Shown piece by piece: positions 53,197 to 61,749 of a stretch of DNA of 64,000 nucleotides (positions are counted from its first letter, which is position 1; each line of letters opens with the position of its first letter). The notes beneath the pieces were generated by a model. It saw only the letters and a list, made by a program, of their open reading frames with translations, did no database searches and was not told the origin of the DNA. The DNA lies in the NCBI GenBank assembly GCA_934463425.1, contig CAKSJP010000006.1, forward strand, positions 31,312-95,311, read 5' to 3'. The stretch is from an uncultured Ruminococcus sp. Its GTDB lineage: Bacteria; Bacillota; Clostridia; Oscillospirales; Ruminococcaceae. A program made the position numbers and the translations under genes.

Positions 53197-55443
53197 TTAC
53201 GCGGGAAGAAGCCGGGCGGCACAGACGGTCACATCATCCCGGCGGTTGCCACCGGCAAATATTTCTGCCTTGTCACAGATTTCCATAACGATCTGTTCCA
53301 GGTCGCTGCTGCGTTCCAGGAGCTGCCGGATCAGGGGATAAGCGTCTTCACTGACGCCGTCGGAAAGCATCAGAATAATGTCATCCGGGCAGAGAGAGAC
53401 GCGCCGGACGGCGGTTTCGCCTTCTGGCTCCAATCCCAATGGGAATGTCTCGGCGCTGATGCGGGAGACTTTTCCGGCATGGCGGATCAGCGTAGCGGCG
53501 GCACCGGATTTCATCACAGTCAGCTTTCCGTCATCCAGATCGAACTGTGCCACATCCAGTGTAGCGAAGGTTTCCTGGGGTGACTTTGTCAGAAGCAGTC
53601 CGTTCATCATGCGTACTGCAGCAGTGCCGGAGATGCCGCCGCAGATGAATTTTCGGAACAGCTCAGTTGTCATGCGGGATTCGATGGCGGCATTTTTGCC
53701 GGTGCCCATGCCGTCCGAAAGAACCAGACAGGGGTTTCCGGCGCTGTCTGTAAAGAGGAGTGTGGTATCGCCGGAAATGGTCTCCTGGCTGGCGTGCAGG
53801 GCAGAGGTAAAATGCTCCAGACGATATTTAGGGCGCTGACAGAGCCGATAGCGCACCGTCTCTCCGGAATAGATGGGATCCAGTTCCTCCAATGTCAGAT
53901 TCAGCGATTCTGAAAGAATGTGCCGTATCGTAGGCAAACAGCCGTCCAGTTCTCTCCCAGTGCAGTGCATTTCGATCATCAGGCGATCTGACTGTGTGTG
54001 GTACACTGCGGCAGCATCGCAGGGATAGCCATAATGCAGCAGCTTTCTGCGGACGGTTTCACTCAGCTCGCTGCTGTAGCGGATGTGCAGGTGAGAACTG
54101 GTGGAGATGAGAATGTCCTCTGCAGCGGCGAGCTGTTCCAATAAAACCGTGCGGCTTTCTGCGGTGCGCGCTGCCAGAAATCGCGCTTTTCTGCGGGATG
54201 CAGCATGTCGGGAAAACAGCGCCCGGAGACGTTCTCTTCGGCAGCAGTGCGCCAGTTCTTCCGGGATGGGCGGCAGATCTGCGCTGACGTGGCTTTCCAT
54301 TTTCCGGAATCCGGCGAGGGTTTCCTCATAGGCAGATTCCCAGCAGCGCAGCTTGTTCCGGCAGCTGCCGCAAAACGTTTCGCAGACTTCGCGGGTCACG
54401 TCACCGGTGGTTTCTTCCTGGGGCAAAATAGCTGCGATGGCATCGGTGTCTTCCCGGACGCTGCGGATGGCATCTGCCATATACCGCAGCCGTTCGGACA
54501 GAGGAAGCGTATGGTTGGTATGGTCTGGCAGATCGGTGACCAGCCATTTGTCCAGCCAGCTGCTGTCCAGAAACAAAAACGCGGCGCTGCCCAGAAAGAG
54601 GTCTACAATGGCAGATATCTGGAGCAGGCTTGTCCCAAAGGTAATAAGCGCCATAAGAGAAAACAGAAAGAACACACCGGCAATGAGAAAACGGTTCTTG
54701 TCGGCGAGATATCCCACCAGCAGACCGCCTACCGGAAGGATCAGCAGCGGCAGTCCGGCTTCGGGGGCACCCAGAATCGCGCCGCATGCCGTGAGTGCGC
54801 CGCAGATCACGCCGCCGGCGCAACGAAATTTCTTTGCTCCGATCAGAGTGATAGCGGTACTGAGCACACAGCCGGCATTCATGGCGGGAATGCCATAGCA
54901 GCTGAATGCTGCTATGGACAAAATGAGCACCACTGCGGCAGCGCAGCCGTCTGTGGAACGGAGCGGGATCTTTCCGGTGCTGCGGACACTGGAAAATACT
55001 GCGTGCATAAAATAGGAGGCACAGCCGGTGAGTGCAGCGGTCATGGTATAGCCGATGACTTCCGCGCCGCTGGCGTGAAAAACCAGAGAAACAGCGATTC
55101 CGGAGAGAAAAACGCAGATTCCAGTGCTGCATGCCATGCCGGCTGCGGTTTTAGCCGGACGCTTCATGATCCGCAGGCAGACAACAACTACCAGTGCAAA
55201 CAGAAGCGGCAGATTGCTCAGCATGGTGTCAGAGATCAAATAGGAGATCAGGCTGCCAATGAGAACTGCTATTGCACCAGGTGCGCTGAGATTAGCTGCA
55301 ATGGCGATGGGCAGAGGAGAAGTCATGGTGCCGACATAGGTTCCGGCGAGAAGCAGACCGGAGAGGAATCCGCCGCCGGTCTCATAGAAAATACGGGGTG
55401 CACGTGGGCGGCGGAGCAGTTGCGAACGGTTGGTCTTATGCAT
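53197..55443 (-). CDS. spoIIE: Stage II sporulation protein E (PP2C phosphatase)
   Basis: SpoIIE dephosphorylates SpoIIAA to activate sigma-F in the forespore and sits at the asymmetric septum. 748 residues: a cytosolic basic start, about ten hydrophobic helices (LFALVVVVCLRIM, AAVVLILSIAAFSCYG), a central regulatory part with cysteines (CETFCGSCRNKLRCWE), and the PPM phosphatase domain (LSDGMGTGKNAAIESRMTTE; IILMLSDGVSEDAYPL). ATG 55443 starts directly before the first helix; the frame upstream to 55749 covers the promoter and is not used. Confidence 0.95.
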   Translation of the reverse strand: MHKTNRSQLLRRPRAPRIFYETGGGFLSGLLLAGTYVGTMTSPLPIAIAANLSAPGAIAVLIGSLISYLISDTMLSNLPLLFALVVVVCLRIMKRPAKTAAGMACSTGICVFLSGIAVSLVFHASGAEVIGYTMTAALTGCASYFMHAVFSSVRSTGKIPLRSTDGCAAAVVLILSIAAFSCYGIPAMNAGCVLSTAITLIGAKKFRCAGGVICGALTACGAILGAPEAGLPLLILPVGGLLVGYLADKNRFLIAGVFFLFSLMALITFGTSLLQISAIVDLFLGSAAFLFLDSSWLDKWLVTDLPDHTNHTLPLSERLRYMADAIRSVREDTDAIAAILPQEETTGDVTREVCETFCGSCRNKLRCWESAYEETLAGFRKMESHVSADLPPIPEELAHCCRRERLRALFSRHAASRRKARFLAARTAESRTVLLEQLAAAEDILISTSSHLHIRYSSELSETVRRKLLHYGYPCDAAAVYHTQSDRLMIEMHCTGRELDGCLPTIRHILSESLNLTLEELDPIYSGETVRYRLCQRPKYRLEHFTSALHASQETISGDTTLLFTDSAGNPCLVLSDGMGTGKNAAIESRMTTELFRKFICGGISGTAAVRMMNGLLLTKSPQETFATLDVAQFDLDDGKLTVMKSGAAATLIRHAGKVSRISAETFPLGLEPEGETAVRRVSLCPDDIILMLSDGVSEDAYPLIRQLLERSSDLEQIVMEICDKAEIFAGGNRRDDVTVCAARLLPA

Positions 55444-55524
55444 GATAAAAACGTCCTTTCTTTGTGCGGTTTTGCCCTGCCATTCGATTGCGGCAGCAGG
55501 GCCTTGCACACAGTTGCATCCTCT

Positions 55525-55557
55525 ATTATAGCGGCACAGCAAAAAAATATCTGTCAG
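55525..55557 (-). promoter_or_regulatory. spoIIE promoter with 21-bp spacing
   Basis: CTGACA (55557-55552) and TATAAT (55530-55525) are separated by 21 bases. In B. subtilis spoIIE and spoIIG have such over-long spacers and need Spo0A~P with sigma-A. Confidence 0.65.
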
Positions 55558-55755
55558 AATCTCTTGCACCATTATGGGACAATCTGCATGAATCTGCACC
55601 AGTGCGCCGGGCAATCGGGAGATGCTGCATTTCCGGTCAGTCCGGGGTGATTTCGGGGAGAAAATCGGCTGTGAGTGCGTCAGAAACTGCATGATTCTGG
55701 AATGCAGCAAACATAAAAATGGGGCTTTGAGGTGTGAATAAAATGGCATTCTATC

Positions 55756-55784
55756 TTGACTAGTACATGGAAAAGTGATATAAT
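55756..55784 (+). promoter_or_regulatory. Sigma-A promoter of the cohesin-like/dockerin gene
   Basis: TTGACT (55756-55761), 17-base spacer, TATAAT (55779-55784); near consensus, leader about 105 bases. Confidence 0.85.
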
Positions 55785-55893
55785 AAATAATGGAATCATT
55801 GCCAAGCGGCGGTGGTATGTGAATCGTTATGGACTTTTCTGTCTGCGCATAGCTTTTCGGCGGACAGGTTTTCTACAAGAGGAGAGTGGGAAA

Positions 55894-57936
55894 ATGAAAA
55901 ATTGGAAAAAGAAATTAGCGGCAGTGACAGCGGGATTGGTTTGTATCATGGGGCTGCCAAAGATCAGTTTGGTGCTGTCGGAGACAGCGGCATCTGTTCC
56001 GGCGGCTGCGGCAGAATATACGGACGACAGCACTGCCGAGGGGGATTCGTCAGACAGCAATCTGGAATACCGTTACTGCACCAAAACTACCACAACCAGC
56101 AATTATGAGCTGGATGCGCCGTGGATTTTGGAGAGTACGGAGACAGGCTATACTGCGTGGAGCGATTGGTCAGATTGGTCTACCAGTGCGGTGGATTCTT
56201 CGGACATTTGCGATGTGGAGACCGAAAGCCGTCAGGAGACTGCTTCCTACAATATGGTGAACTATCGTACCAGAGGCGATTATTCGGTGGACAGCCATGT
56301 GCAGTACCGTGACTACAGCGTGAACGGAAACTACAGCGCCTATGGACTGCAGGCGAGCTTTGGCGAATATCACGGTTCAGAGATTGCCTATCCGTCCCAG
56401 ATTGCAAGTGCAAAGACCGTAGCGCCGGGAGAATGGGCGGAGGTCGTAGAGCCGGAGTCCAACTATGACGGCTATAACAAGGGCAACAAAACCGGATATA
56501 TTTTAAATCTGGATAGCTACTCAGAATTTGTCTGGTTTATTGACAGCATCAACTATACTTCACAGACATGGTATCGTTATCGAACCCGGACTGAGGAAAA
56601 AACGTACACCTATTATAAACAGCTGTCTCCATGGTCGGACTGGTCATCGACACCGGTGGAGGCATCCGACAATATGATCGTCGAGACGAGAGAAAAACCG
56701 GAAACAGATTATACACTGACTGCCGGCAGTCTGGATATTACCTTAGAGGAACTGAAAGCAGCAGATTATCGGGTAACAATTCCGATCAGCACCAACTTTG
56801 ATGTGACATGGTTTAATGCCACGCTATACCTTTCGAGCGATTTGGAATATGTTTCTGCAGAGGGTCTTGGGGATACGTCAGTTGTTGATGCGGCTAGTAA
56901 TAAAATTGTATCTCTTTATATGAGTGGTCAATCAGATGATGAGCAGGATTCGCCCGCTGGACCACAGATTGCAGTCACAGTAAAAATACCGGAATCCGCA
57001 GCAATTGGAGATGCTTTTTACATTGCGCCGTCTCTGACGGGGATAAGTGGAACTGAAAATCATTTTTTCAACACCTCTTTGGAAGATGCTATCCCGTTTG
57101 ATTATACCCAAAATGGATACATTCGTATTGTAGAACCGGAACAGACCACAGCGCCCATTGCAACTTCTACCACTACCACAACCACCACCCGTGAGCCGAA
57201 AGAGGTTGTACTTTCTCCGGGAGACATTTCTCTGACACTCTCCGAACTCCAGGCAAATGGCTATGAGATCTCTGTTCCGATTTATGTGAACAAGGAGATC
57301 AATTCGGTGGGGTTGGGCATTTGGCTGCATGATGATCTGGAGTATGTCAAGCTTTACACAACAATAAATGGCGCAACCGCTCTGGCATCTAGCAATGAAA
57401 ACTTTATTTTCATGCCGTTTGCCTATGCTTCGGTACCCTTGGAGACCATATCGCCCGGACAGTTTGCAACGCTTCTGGTAACAGTTCCGGATACTGCAAA
57501 ACCCGGCGATCGCTTTGAGATCCAGTGCGTGGGGGAAGATTGGGATGGTAAACCGATGGCATGGAAAAACGGTGTGACCGGAGAAACCGGTTATTCAAAG
57601 GGTGCAAGCGGCTATATCACCATTATGCCGGACGAAACAACGCCGGTTGCGACTTCTACCACACAGGTGGCAACATCTTCCACGGGCGTTGCAACTTCTA
57701 CAACCACAACCACTACGCCGAAGGCCATCCGGGTCGGCGATGTCAATCTGGACGGAGAGATCGACCTATCCGATGATATTTTGCTGAACAAGATGATAAT
57801 TGGCGTAGTGGCTGCAACGGACACTATGCGGGAAATGAGTGATATCAACTCGAATGGTGAAGTTGAAGCAATGGATGCGATCCTGCTTTTGAAATTTCTC
57901 GTGCATATCATACAGGAAATTCCCTATCAGGAATAG
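55894..57936 (+). CDS. Secreted protein with tandem cohesin-like modules and C-terminal dockerin (candidate scaffoldin/adaptor)
   Basis: 680 residues: signal peptide (MKNWKKKLAAVTAGLVCIMG, akin to that of the LRR-dockerin protein); an aromatic region with WSDWSDWS at about 89-96, WYRYRTRTEEKTYTYY at 226-241 and PWSDWSSTPV at 246-255; module A (about 273-415, SLDITLEELKAADYRVTIPI); Thr linker; module B (about 437-580, DISLTLSELQANGYEISVPI); second Thr linker; divergent dockerin (614-680; VGDVNLDGEIDLSDDILLN, INSNGEVEAMDAILLLKF). Modules A and B are alike and beta-rich with PAGPQIAVTVKIPESA / FATLLVTVPDTA, as in cohesins. No catalytic motif. Cohesin identity is inference; carbohydrate-binding modules are the alternative. 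Confidence 0.75.
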   Translation: MKNWKKKLAAVTAGLVCIMGLPKISLVLSETAASVPAAAAEYTDDSTAEGDSSDSNLEYRYCTKTTTTSNYELDAPWILESTETGYTAWSDWSDWSTSAVDSSDICDVETESRQETASYNMVNYRTRGDYSVDSHVQYRDYSVNGNYSAYGLQASFGEYHGSEIAYPSQIASAKTVAPGEWAEVVEPESNYDGYNKGNKTGYILNLDSYSEFVWFIDSINYTSQTWYRYRTRTEEKTYTYYKQLSPWSDWSSTPVEASDNMIVETREKPETDYTLTAGSLDITLEELKAADYRVTIPISTNFDVTWFNATLYLSSDLEYVSAEGLGDTSVVDAASNKIVSLYMSGQSDDEQDSPAGPQIAVTVKIPESAAIGDAFYIAPSLTGISGTENHFFNTSLEDAIPFDYTQNGYIRIVEPEQTTAPIATSTTTTTTTREPKEVVLSPGDISLTLSELQANGYEISVPIYVNKEINSVGLGIWLHDDLEYVKLYTTINGATALASSNENFIFMPFAYASVPLETISPGQFATLLVTVPDTAKPGDRFEIQCVGEDWDGKPMAWKNGVTGETGYSKGASGYITIMPDETTPVATSTTQVATSSTGVATSTTTTTTPKAIRVGDVNLDGEIDLSDDILLNKMIIGVVAATDTMREMSDINSNGEVEAMDAILLLKFLVHIIQEIPYQE

Positions 57937-58038
57937 ACTCTCTTTCTAAGAATCGGTCAGATTCAGATCGGACGCTGAAAGCAGTATAAGAAAAGCAGTA
58001 CTGCACAAGATCCTGTGCAAATGCTGCTGAAAGAATCG

Positions 58039-58075
58039 AAAACGGCATCTCTGCTAAAACAGAGATGCCGTTTTT
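58039..58075. terminator. Bidirectional terminator between the cohesin-like gene and lysR
   Basis: A perfect 15-bp stem AAAACGGCATCTCTG (58039-58053) / CAGAGATGCCGTTTT with a 6-base loop and T-runs on both strands. Confidence 0.9.
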
Positions 58076-58090
58076 GTCTTTTTGAAGCCG

Positions 58091-59005
58091 TTATTTTTTC
58101 TGATAAGCCGCCAGGACCTGTTGGAGCTCCTGGATGTACAGCTGTGCGCCGCGGCTTTCCTGCGTTTTGGGGTTGGAGATCCAGCCGATCTCCATGCGCT
58201 CTGGCGTGTTCAGCGGAACGGAGACAATATCGCCGCCGTTTAAGTCGGCGCTGACCATACCGCTGCAAATGGTATAGCCGTTCACGCCCCGGAGCAGATT
58301 GAACAGTGTTGCGCGATCGCTGACGCGGATGCATTTCTTATGGGGCATGGTGCTGAGGAGTTCCTCTGCAAAATAAAATGAGTTGTGAACGCCTTGCTCA
58401 AAGCAGAGGAACGGATAGGGTTCCAGATCTGCTGTGGTGACAGCAGCGCGGTCAGCGAGAGGATGGGCTGCCCGGAGAAAAACATGCGGTTCTGCAATCG
58501 TCAGCGTGTGAAATTCCAGGTGATACTCCTCCAGCATAGCACGGATCACTTTCTCATTGAAGCTGCTGAGGTACAGAATACCGATCTCGCTGTCAAAATT
58601 TCGCACATCCTCCATGATCTCATGGGTTCTCGTTTCCCGAAGGGTGTATTCATAGGAATCCGGAGACAGCCGCTGGATGAGACGGACAAAGGCATCTACT
58701 GCGAATGCATAGTGCTGGGTGGAAATGGTGCATCGCTGCCGTGTGTGTCGTGTACCGCCGTAATGCTGATGGAGCAGGTCGGCCTGCTCTACGACCTGAC
58801 GGGCGTAGGAGAGGAACTCTCGGCCGTCCTCAGTGAGTGCAATGCCTCTGGCGGAGCGGTGAAAAATGGTGATGCCGAACTCTTCTTCCAGTGTGCGTAC
58901 TGCACTGGAAAGGGTGGGCTGCGCTACATAGAGATGCTTTGCGGTTTCACTGATCGAGCCATGCTCTACAATGGAGATCACATACTGAAGCTGCTGTAAT
59001 GTCAT
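58091..59005 (-). CDS. LysR family transcriptional regulator
   Basis: 304 residues. N-terminal winged helix: QYVISIVEHGSISETAKHLY, VAQPTLSSAVRTLEEEFG, IFHRSARGIALTEDG; C-terminal periplasmic-binding-like effector domain. It is the last gene of a three-gene - strand operon (modD, mtnN, lysR) with a 12-base gap to mtnN, an unusual place since LysR genes are more often divergent from targets. The effector is unknown. Confidence 0.92.
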   Translation of the reverse strand: MTLQQLQYVISIVEHGSISETAKHLYVAQPTLSSAVRTLEEEFGITIFHRSARGIALTEDGREFLSYARQVVEQADLLHQHYGGTRHTRQRCTISTQHYAFAVDAFVRLIQRLSPDSYEYTLRETRTHEIMEDVRNFDSEIGILYLSSFNEKVIRAMLEEYHLEFHTLTIAEPHVFLRAAHPLADRAAVTTADLEPYPFLCFEQGVHNSFYFAEELLSTMPHKKCIRVSDRATLFNLLRGVNGYTICSGMVSADLNGGDIVSVPLNTPERMEIGWISNPKTQESRGAQLYIQELQQVLAAYQKK

Positions 59006-59017
59006 TGCTGTAACTCC

Positions 59018-59695
59018 TTAAAAGGATGCTGTCATGCGCAGAACGATATCTGCCACGCGCTTTGCAGCGATCTTCTCAAACTGATCGAAGGACATTGCGC
59101 CCTCATCATCGGTATTGTCAGAGATGCAGCGGACGCTGACAAAGGGAACATCGTTCCGGTATGCGCATTGTCCCACAGCGGCACTCTCCATATCCAGTGC
59201 ATAGGGATGCAGCCGCTCCTGGATCTCTGCTTTTACCGCACTGTCCGTGACAAATGCTTCGCCGGAGACGATGCGTCCCACAAAGGATTTGACGTCGAAG
59301 GAATCGCAGGTCTTGACGGCCAGATCGATCAGCGCCTTGTCAGCGGCATAGATGCCGCAGTAAGGCGGATAGTCCTTCAGAAAATGCAGATCCAGGTCAT
59401 GGGGCAGCACTTCGTTGGATACCACAACATCACAAACGTGAATGTCATTGTGCATGCCGCCTGCGATGCCGGCATTGATGACCGCATCCGGCTGAAACTC
59501 GTCGATAAGCGCCTGGGTGCAGACAGCAGCATTGACTTTGGCGATGCCGCTGCAAACGTGGACGATGCGGACATCGTTCACCTGATTGATATAGTATTCA
59601 AATCCAGCTTTTTTCCGGATCTCTGAGTTGGGGAGACCCTTGCGGATATCTACGAGTTCTGAGGGCATTGCGCCGATGATTCCGATGGTTTTCAT
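59018..59695 (-). CDS. mtnN: 5'-methylthioadenosine/S-adenosylhomocysteine nucleosidase
   Basis: Cleaves MTA and SAH to adenine and the thioribose sugar. 225 residues: IGIIGAMPSELVDI, VCSGIAKVNAAVCTQALI, VINAGIAGGM, VSNEVLPHDLD, ALDMESAAVGQCAY with the substrate-binding Met-Glu, and VRCISDNTDDEGAMSF. Fifteen bases after modD. Confidence 0.93.
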   Translation of the reverse strand: MKTIGIIGAMPSELVDIRKGLPNSEIRKKAGFEYYINQVNDVRIVHVCSGIAKVNAAVCTQALIDEFQPDAVINAGIAGGMHNDIHVCDVVVSNEVLPHDLDLHFLKDYPPYCGIYAADKALIDLAVKTCDSFDVKSFVGRIVSGEAFVTDSAVKAEIQERLHPYALDMESAAVGQCAYRNDVPFVSVRCISDNTDDEGAMSFDQFEKIAAKRVADIVLRMTASF

Positions 59696-59710
59696 GTCAA
59701 AATTACTCCT

Positions 59711-60568
59711 TTAGTTTGTGTGAAATTGTGCCTGCATCTGAATCGGCTCTGCGCGGTAAAATGCAGAGCTGACCAGACCGTCTACGCCGGTTGCGGCATA
59801 TTCTGCCACATTCTCTTCGGTGAGGTTTCCGGCTGCGACAATGGTACAGTGGGGATAGACTGCCTTGACCTGTTCTACGGCTTTTGCCAGGGCATCCGGC
59901 TGCATCTGGAAGAACTGGATGGCATCCACGCCGACTGACAGACAGCGGAGCGCCGTCTCTGCGGATTGGGTTTCCACAAAGACTTTCTTTTCACAGAAGT
60001 GGCTCTTCTGTTGGGGATAGCGTTCCAGGAACACTTCCAGGCCGCCCATGCAGGCGATGTGGGTCTCATAGATGAGAACCGTTTCAGAAAGTCCCATGCG
60101 GTGGGGAATGACGCCGCCGGCAACTACTGCCTTTGTGACCAGCGCTTTGGTTCCCGGGAAATGTGCCCGTGCCGCAGTGAGGGAGATCGTGGGAGAGATC
60201 TCTTGTACCTGACTCAGCATGTTCCGCGCTTTTGTGGCAACACCGGAGCAGTGGGACAGCAGGGACTGACAAATCTTCCACGCCCGATGCAGATCGCAGA
60301 CGCTGCCTTCTGCGGTAAAGAACAATTCTCCTGCACCGATCTGTGTCCCCGTGGGGAGAGAATAGGCAGTAGAAAGTCCAAGCTTGGAAAGAATACGGGA
60401 AACCTCTTCGGTGCAGCACAGCACACAGGCTTCACGGGTATAGAATGACAGCGAGCCGGGCTCGTCGCCGATGTCCAGTCCCAGGGTCGTCAGATCCAGG
60501 TATGGGGTGTCCTGCTGGATGAGGGCGTCCAGTTCGCTGTCCGGAATATAGATCAGATCGCTACGCAT
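59711..60568 (-). CDS. modD: ModD-like protein (quinolinate phosphoribosyltransferase family)
   Basis: 285 residues resembling NadC: SDLIYIPDSELDALIQQDTPYLDLTT, CSGVATKARNMLSQ, FPGTKALVTKAVVAGGVIPHRMGLSETVL, and AGNLTEENVAEYAATGVDGLV. The HRMGLSE variant and the absence of nadA/nadB neighbours point to ModD, a family often next to molybdate transport genes whose reaction is unsettled. No molybdate transporter is in the window. ATG 60568 has AAGGAG upstream; the frame upstream is spurious. Confidence 0.85.
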   Translation of the reverse strand: MRSDLIYIPDSELDALIQQDTPYLDLTTLGLDIGDEPGSLSFYTREACVLCCTEEVSRILSKLGLSTAYSLPTGTQIGAGELFFTAEGSVCDLHRAWKICQSLLSHCSGVATKARNMLSQVQEISPTISLTAARAHFPGTKALVTKAVVAGGVIPHRMGLSETVLIYETHIACMGGLEVFLERYPQQKSHFCEKKVFVETQSAETALRCLSVGVDAIQFFQMQPDALAKAVEQVKAVYPHCTIVAAGNLTEENVAEYAATGVDGLVSSAFYRAEPIQMQAQFHTN

Positions 60569-60733
60569 TGTGATCGCTCCTTTTTCTTTTATGATGCTAC
60601 CATTATACCACAAAACCGGTGCGTTGTCCACTGATTTTCTTTTTCGTTTCCGGCGATTTGCTTTCTTTTTGAAATGCGGCGGTAAAAAGGAACGGGAGAA
60701 TTTTGCAACAGATTTTAGGACTGTACTGCACAA

Positions 60734-60762
60734 TTGCCAAATGGGAGAAAATGTGATATAAT
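60734..60762 (+). promoter_or_regulatory. Sigma-A promoter of the AT-rich exported gene
   Basis: TTGCCA (60734-60739), 17-base spacer, TATAAT (60757-60762). Confidence 0.75.
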
Positions 60763-60845
60763 GATGATAGATTGTCAAGTCAAGTGCAGCACAATCAGAG
60801 AAAAATAGATTTCTGAGAAAGTATAGATTGACAGAAAGGTTATTT

Positions 60846-61397
60846 ATGAAAAGCAAAAGAAAGCTACGATTTCTCATACCTATATTCTGTATCGTTCTAT
60901 CACTTGTCAGCTATCGTTTTGCGAATGGCTTGATGAGAGAAAGAGAATTTCAGCATATGCCAGAAATATATGAGATACCGGATACTTCACAAGTATTTAC
61001 GCAAAACAATGTCACAACAGTTCGGATAAATTATATCATAAAAAATGAATGCACTGATTTGGATCTATTGCATCAAAAAGTACAAGATTTCATTTATGAT
61101 AATGATATCATCAATACCTCGATCAATTGTTCAGAAACAGAAGAATATTATATAAACTTAAGATTCTATCGCATTAGTGAACAGCTCCCTTTTGATTTTG
61201 AACAAATGCCGGGATTTGGGGGAGATGTCATTGAAAATCACACTGAAGATTTGATTGCAAGAGTTTCTGTTTATTCTGATTCTCCAGATCAATTGAGTTA
61301 CAAGTTATGGAATAGAACAGAGAATGACAAAGATGGCTATAACGATGTGATAGAGGAAAGGTCTTTTTATGAAGCGCTGCGAGGCGTTGCATCATGA
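60846..61397 (+). CDS. Unknown membrane-anchored exported protein
   Basis: 183 residues: one N-terminal hydrophobic segment after a basic start (MKSKRKLRFLIPIFCIVLSL) and then an acidic, aromatic-rich soluble part (EIYEIPDTSQVFTQNNVTTV, FIYDNDIINTSINCSETEEY). Most of it lies outside the cytosol. AGAAAGG precedes the ATG. AT-rich compared with both neighbours, suggesting transfer. No family recognised. Confidence 0.6.
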   Translation: MKSKRKLRFLIPIFCIVLSLVSYRFANGLMREREFQHMPEIYEIPDTSQVFTQNNVTTVRINYIIKNECTDLDLLHQKVQDFIYDNDIINTSINCSETEEYYINLRFYRISEQLPFDFEQMPGFGGDVIENHTEDLIARVSVYSDSPDQLSYKLWNRTENDKDGYNDVIEERSFYEALRGVAS

Positions 61398-61558
61398 TTT
61401 ATTCTTTGGCATTGAAATATTTGAAATGCCATACAAGCTGCATACCATGTAAATCGGGTTGATTCATGATAATCTGAAACATATGGAATTTGAAAAATTC
61501 ATTTTTACTTTTTATGCTCAAGTCGTAGCTGACTGACAGAACAATAAGATCGTTTTAT

Positions 61559-61591
61559 ACTCACTCCGTATTTTTGCTGGGTGAGTTTTTT
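61559..61591 (+). terminator. Terminator after the AT-rich exported gene
   Basis: ACTCAC (61559-61564) / GTGAGT (61581-61586) followed by a T-run; short stem but good U-tract. Confidence 0.55.
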
Positions 61592-61659
61592 ATTTGGTAC
61601 TTTAGAAGTTGATTATGCGGCAATGCATTGGGGAAATGCACAATACATATCTTTTTTAA

Positions 61660-61689
61660 TTGACAAAAACTGTGGAAATATGCTATAAT
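61660..61689 (+). promoter_or_regulatory. Consensus sigma-A promoter of the uridine-kinase-like gene
   Basis: TTGACA (61660-61665), 18-base spacer, TATAAT (61684-61689): perfect -35 and -10. Confidence 0.88.
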
Positions 61690-61749
61690 ACCAATAGCAC
61701 ATCTGGATATGTGCAAGTGCAGTTATGATTGCAGAAAGGTGAAACGACC

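Larger units (their letters stand above)
55444..55893. other. spoIIE / cohesin-like gene divergent control region
   Basis: 450 bases without a gene, holding a - strand spoIIE promoter (55525-55557) and a + strand promoter (55756-55784). The + leader (55791-55893) has a hairpin TGTCTGC / GCGGACA. The middle (55560-55740) shows no clear motif; no perfect Spo0A box was found. Confidence 0.6.
61398..61749. other. Non-coding region before the uridine-kinase-like gene
   Basis: 352 AT-rich bases without a gene. A weak terminator lies at 61559-61591 (ACTCAC / GTGAGT, then TTTTTT), a consensus promoter at 61660-61689, and a leader hairpin GCACAT / ATGTGC at 61697-61714. Nothing visible in 61398-61550. 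Confidence 0.6.

Noticed and set aside
54205..55650. 481-residue + strand open frame opposite spoIIE
   Set aside because: Antisense shadow that also crosses the spoIIE promoter.
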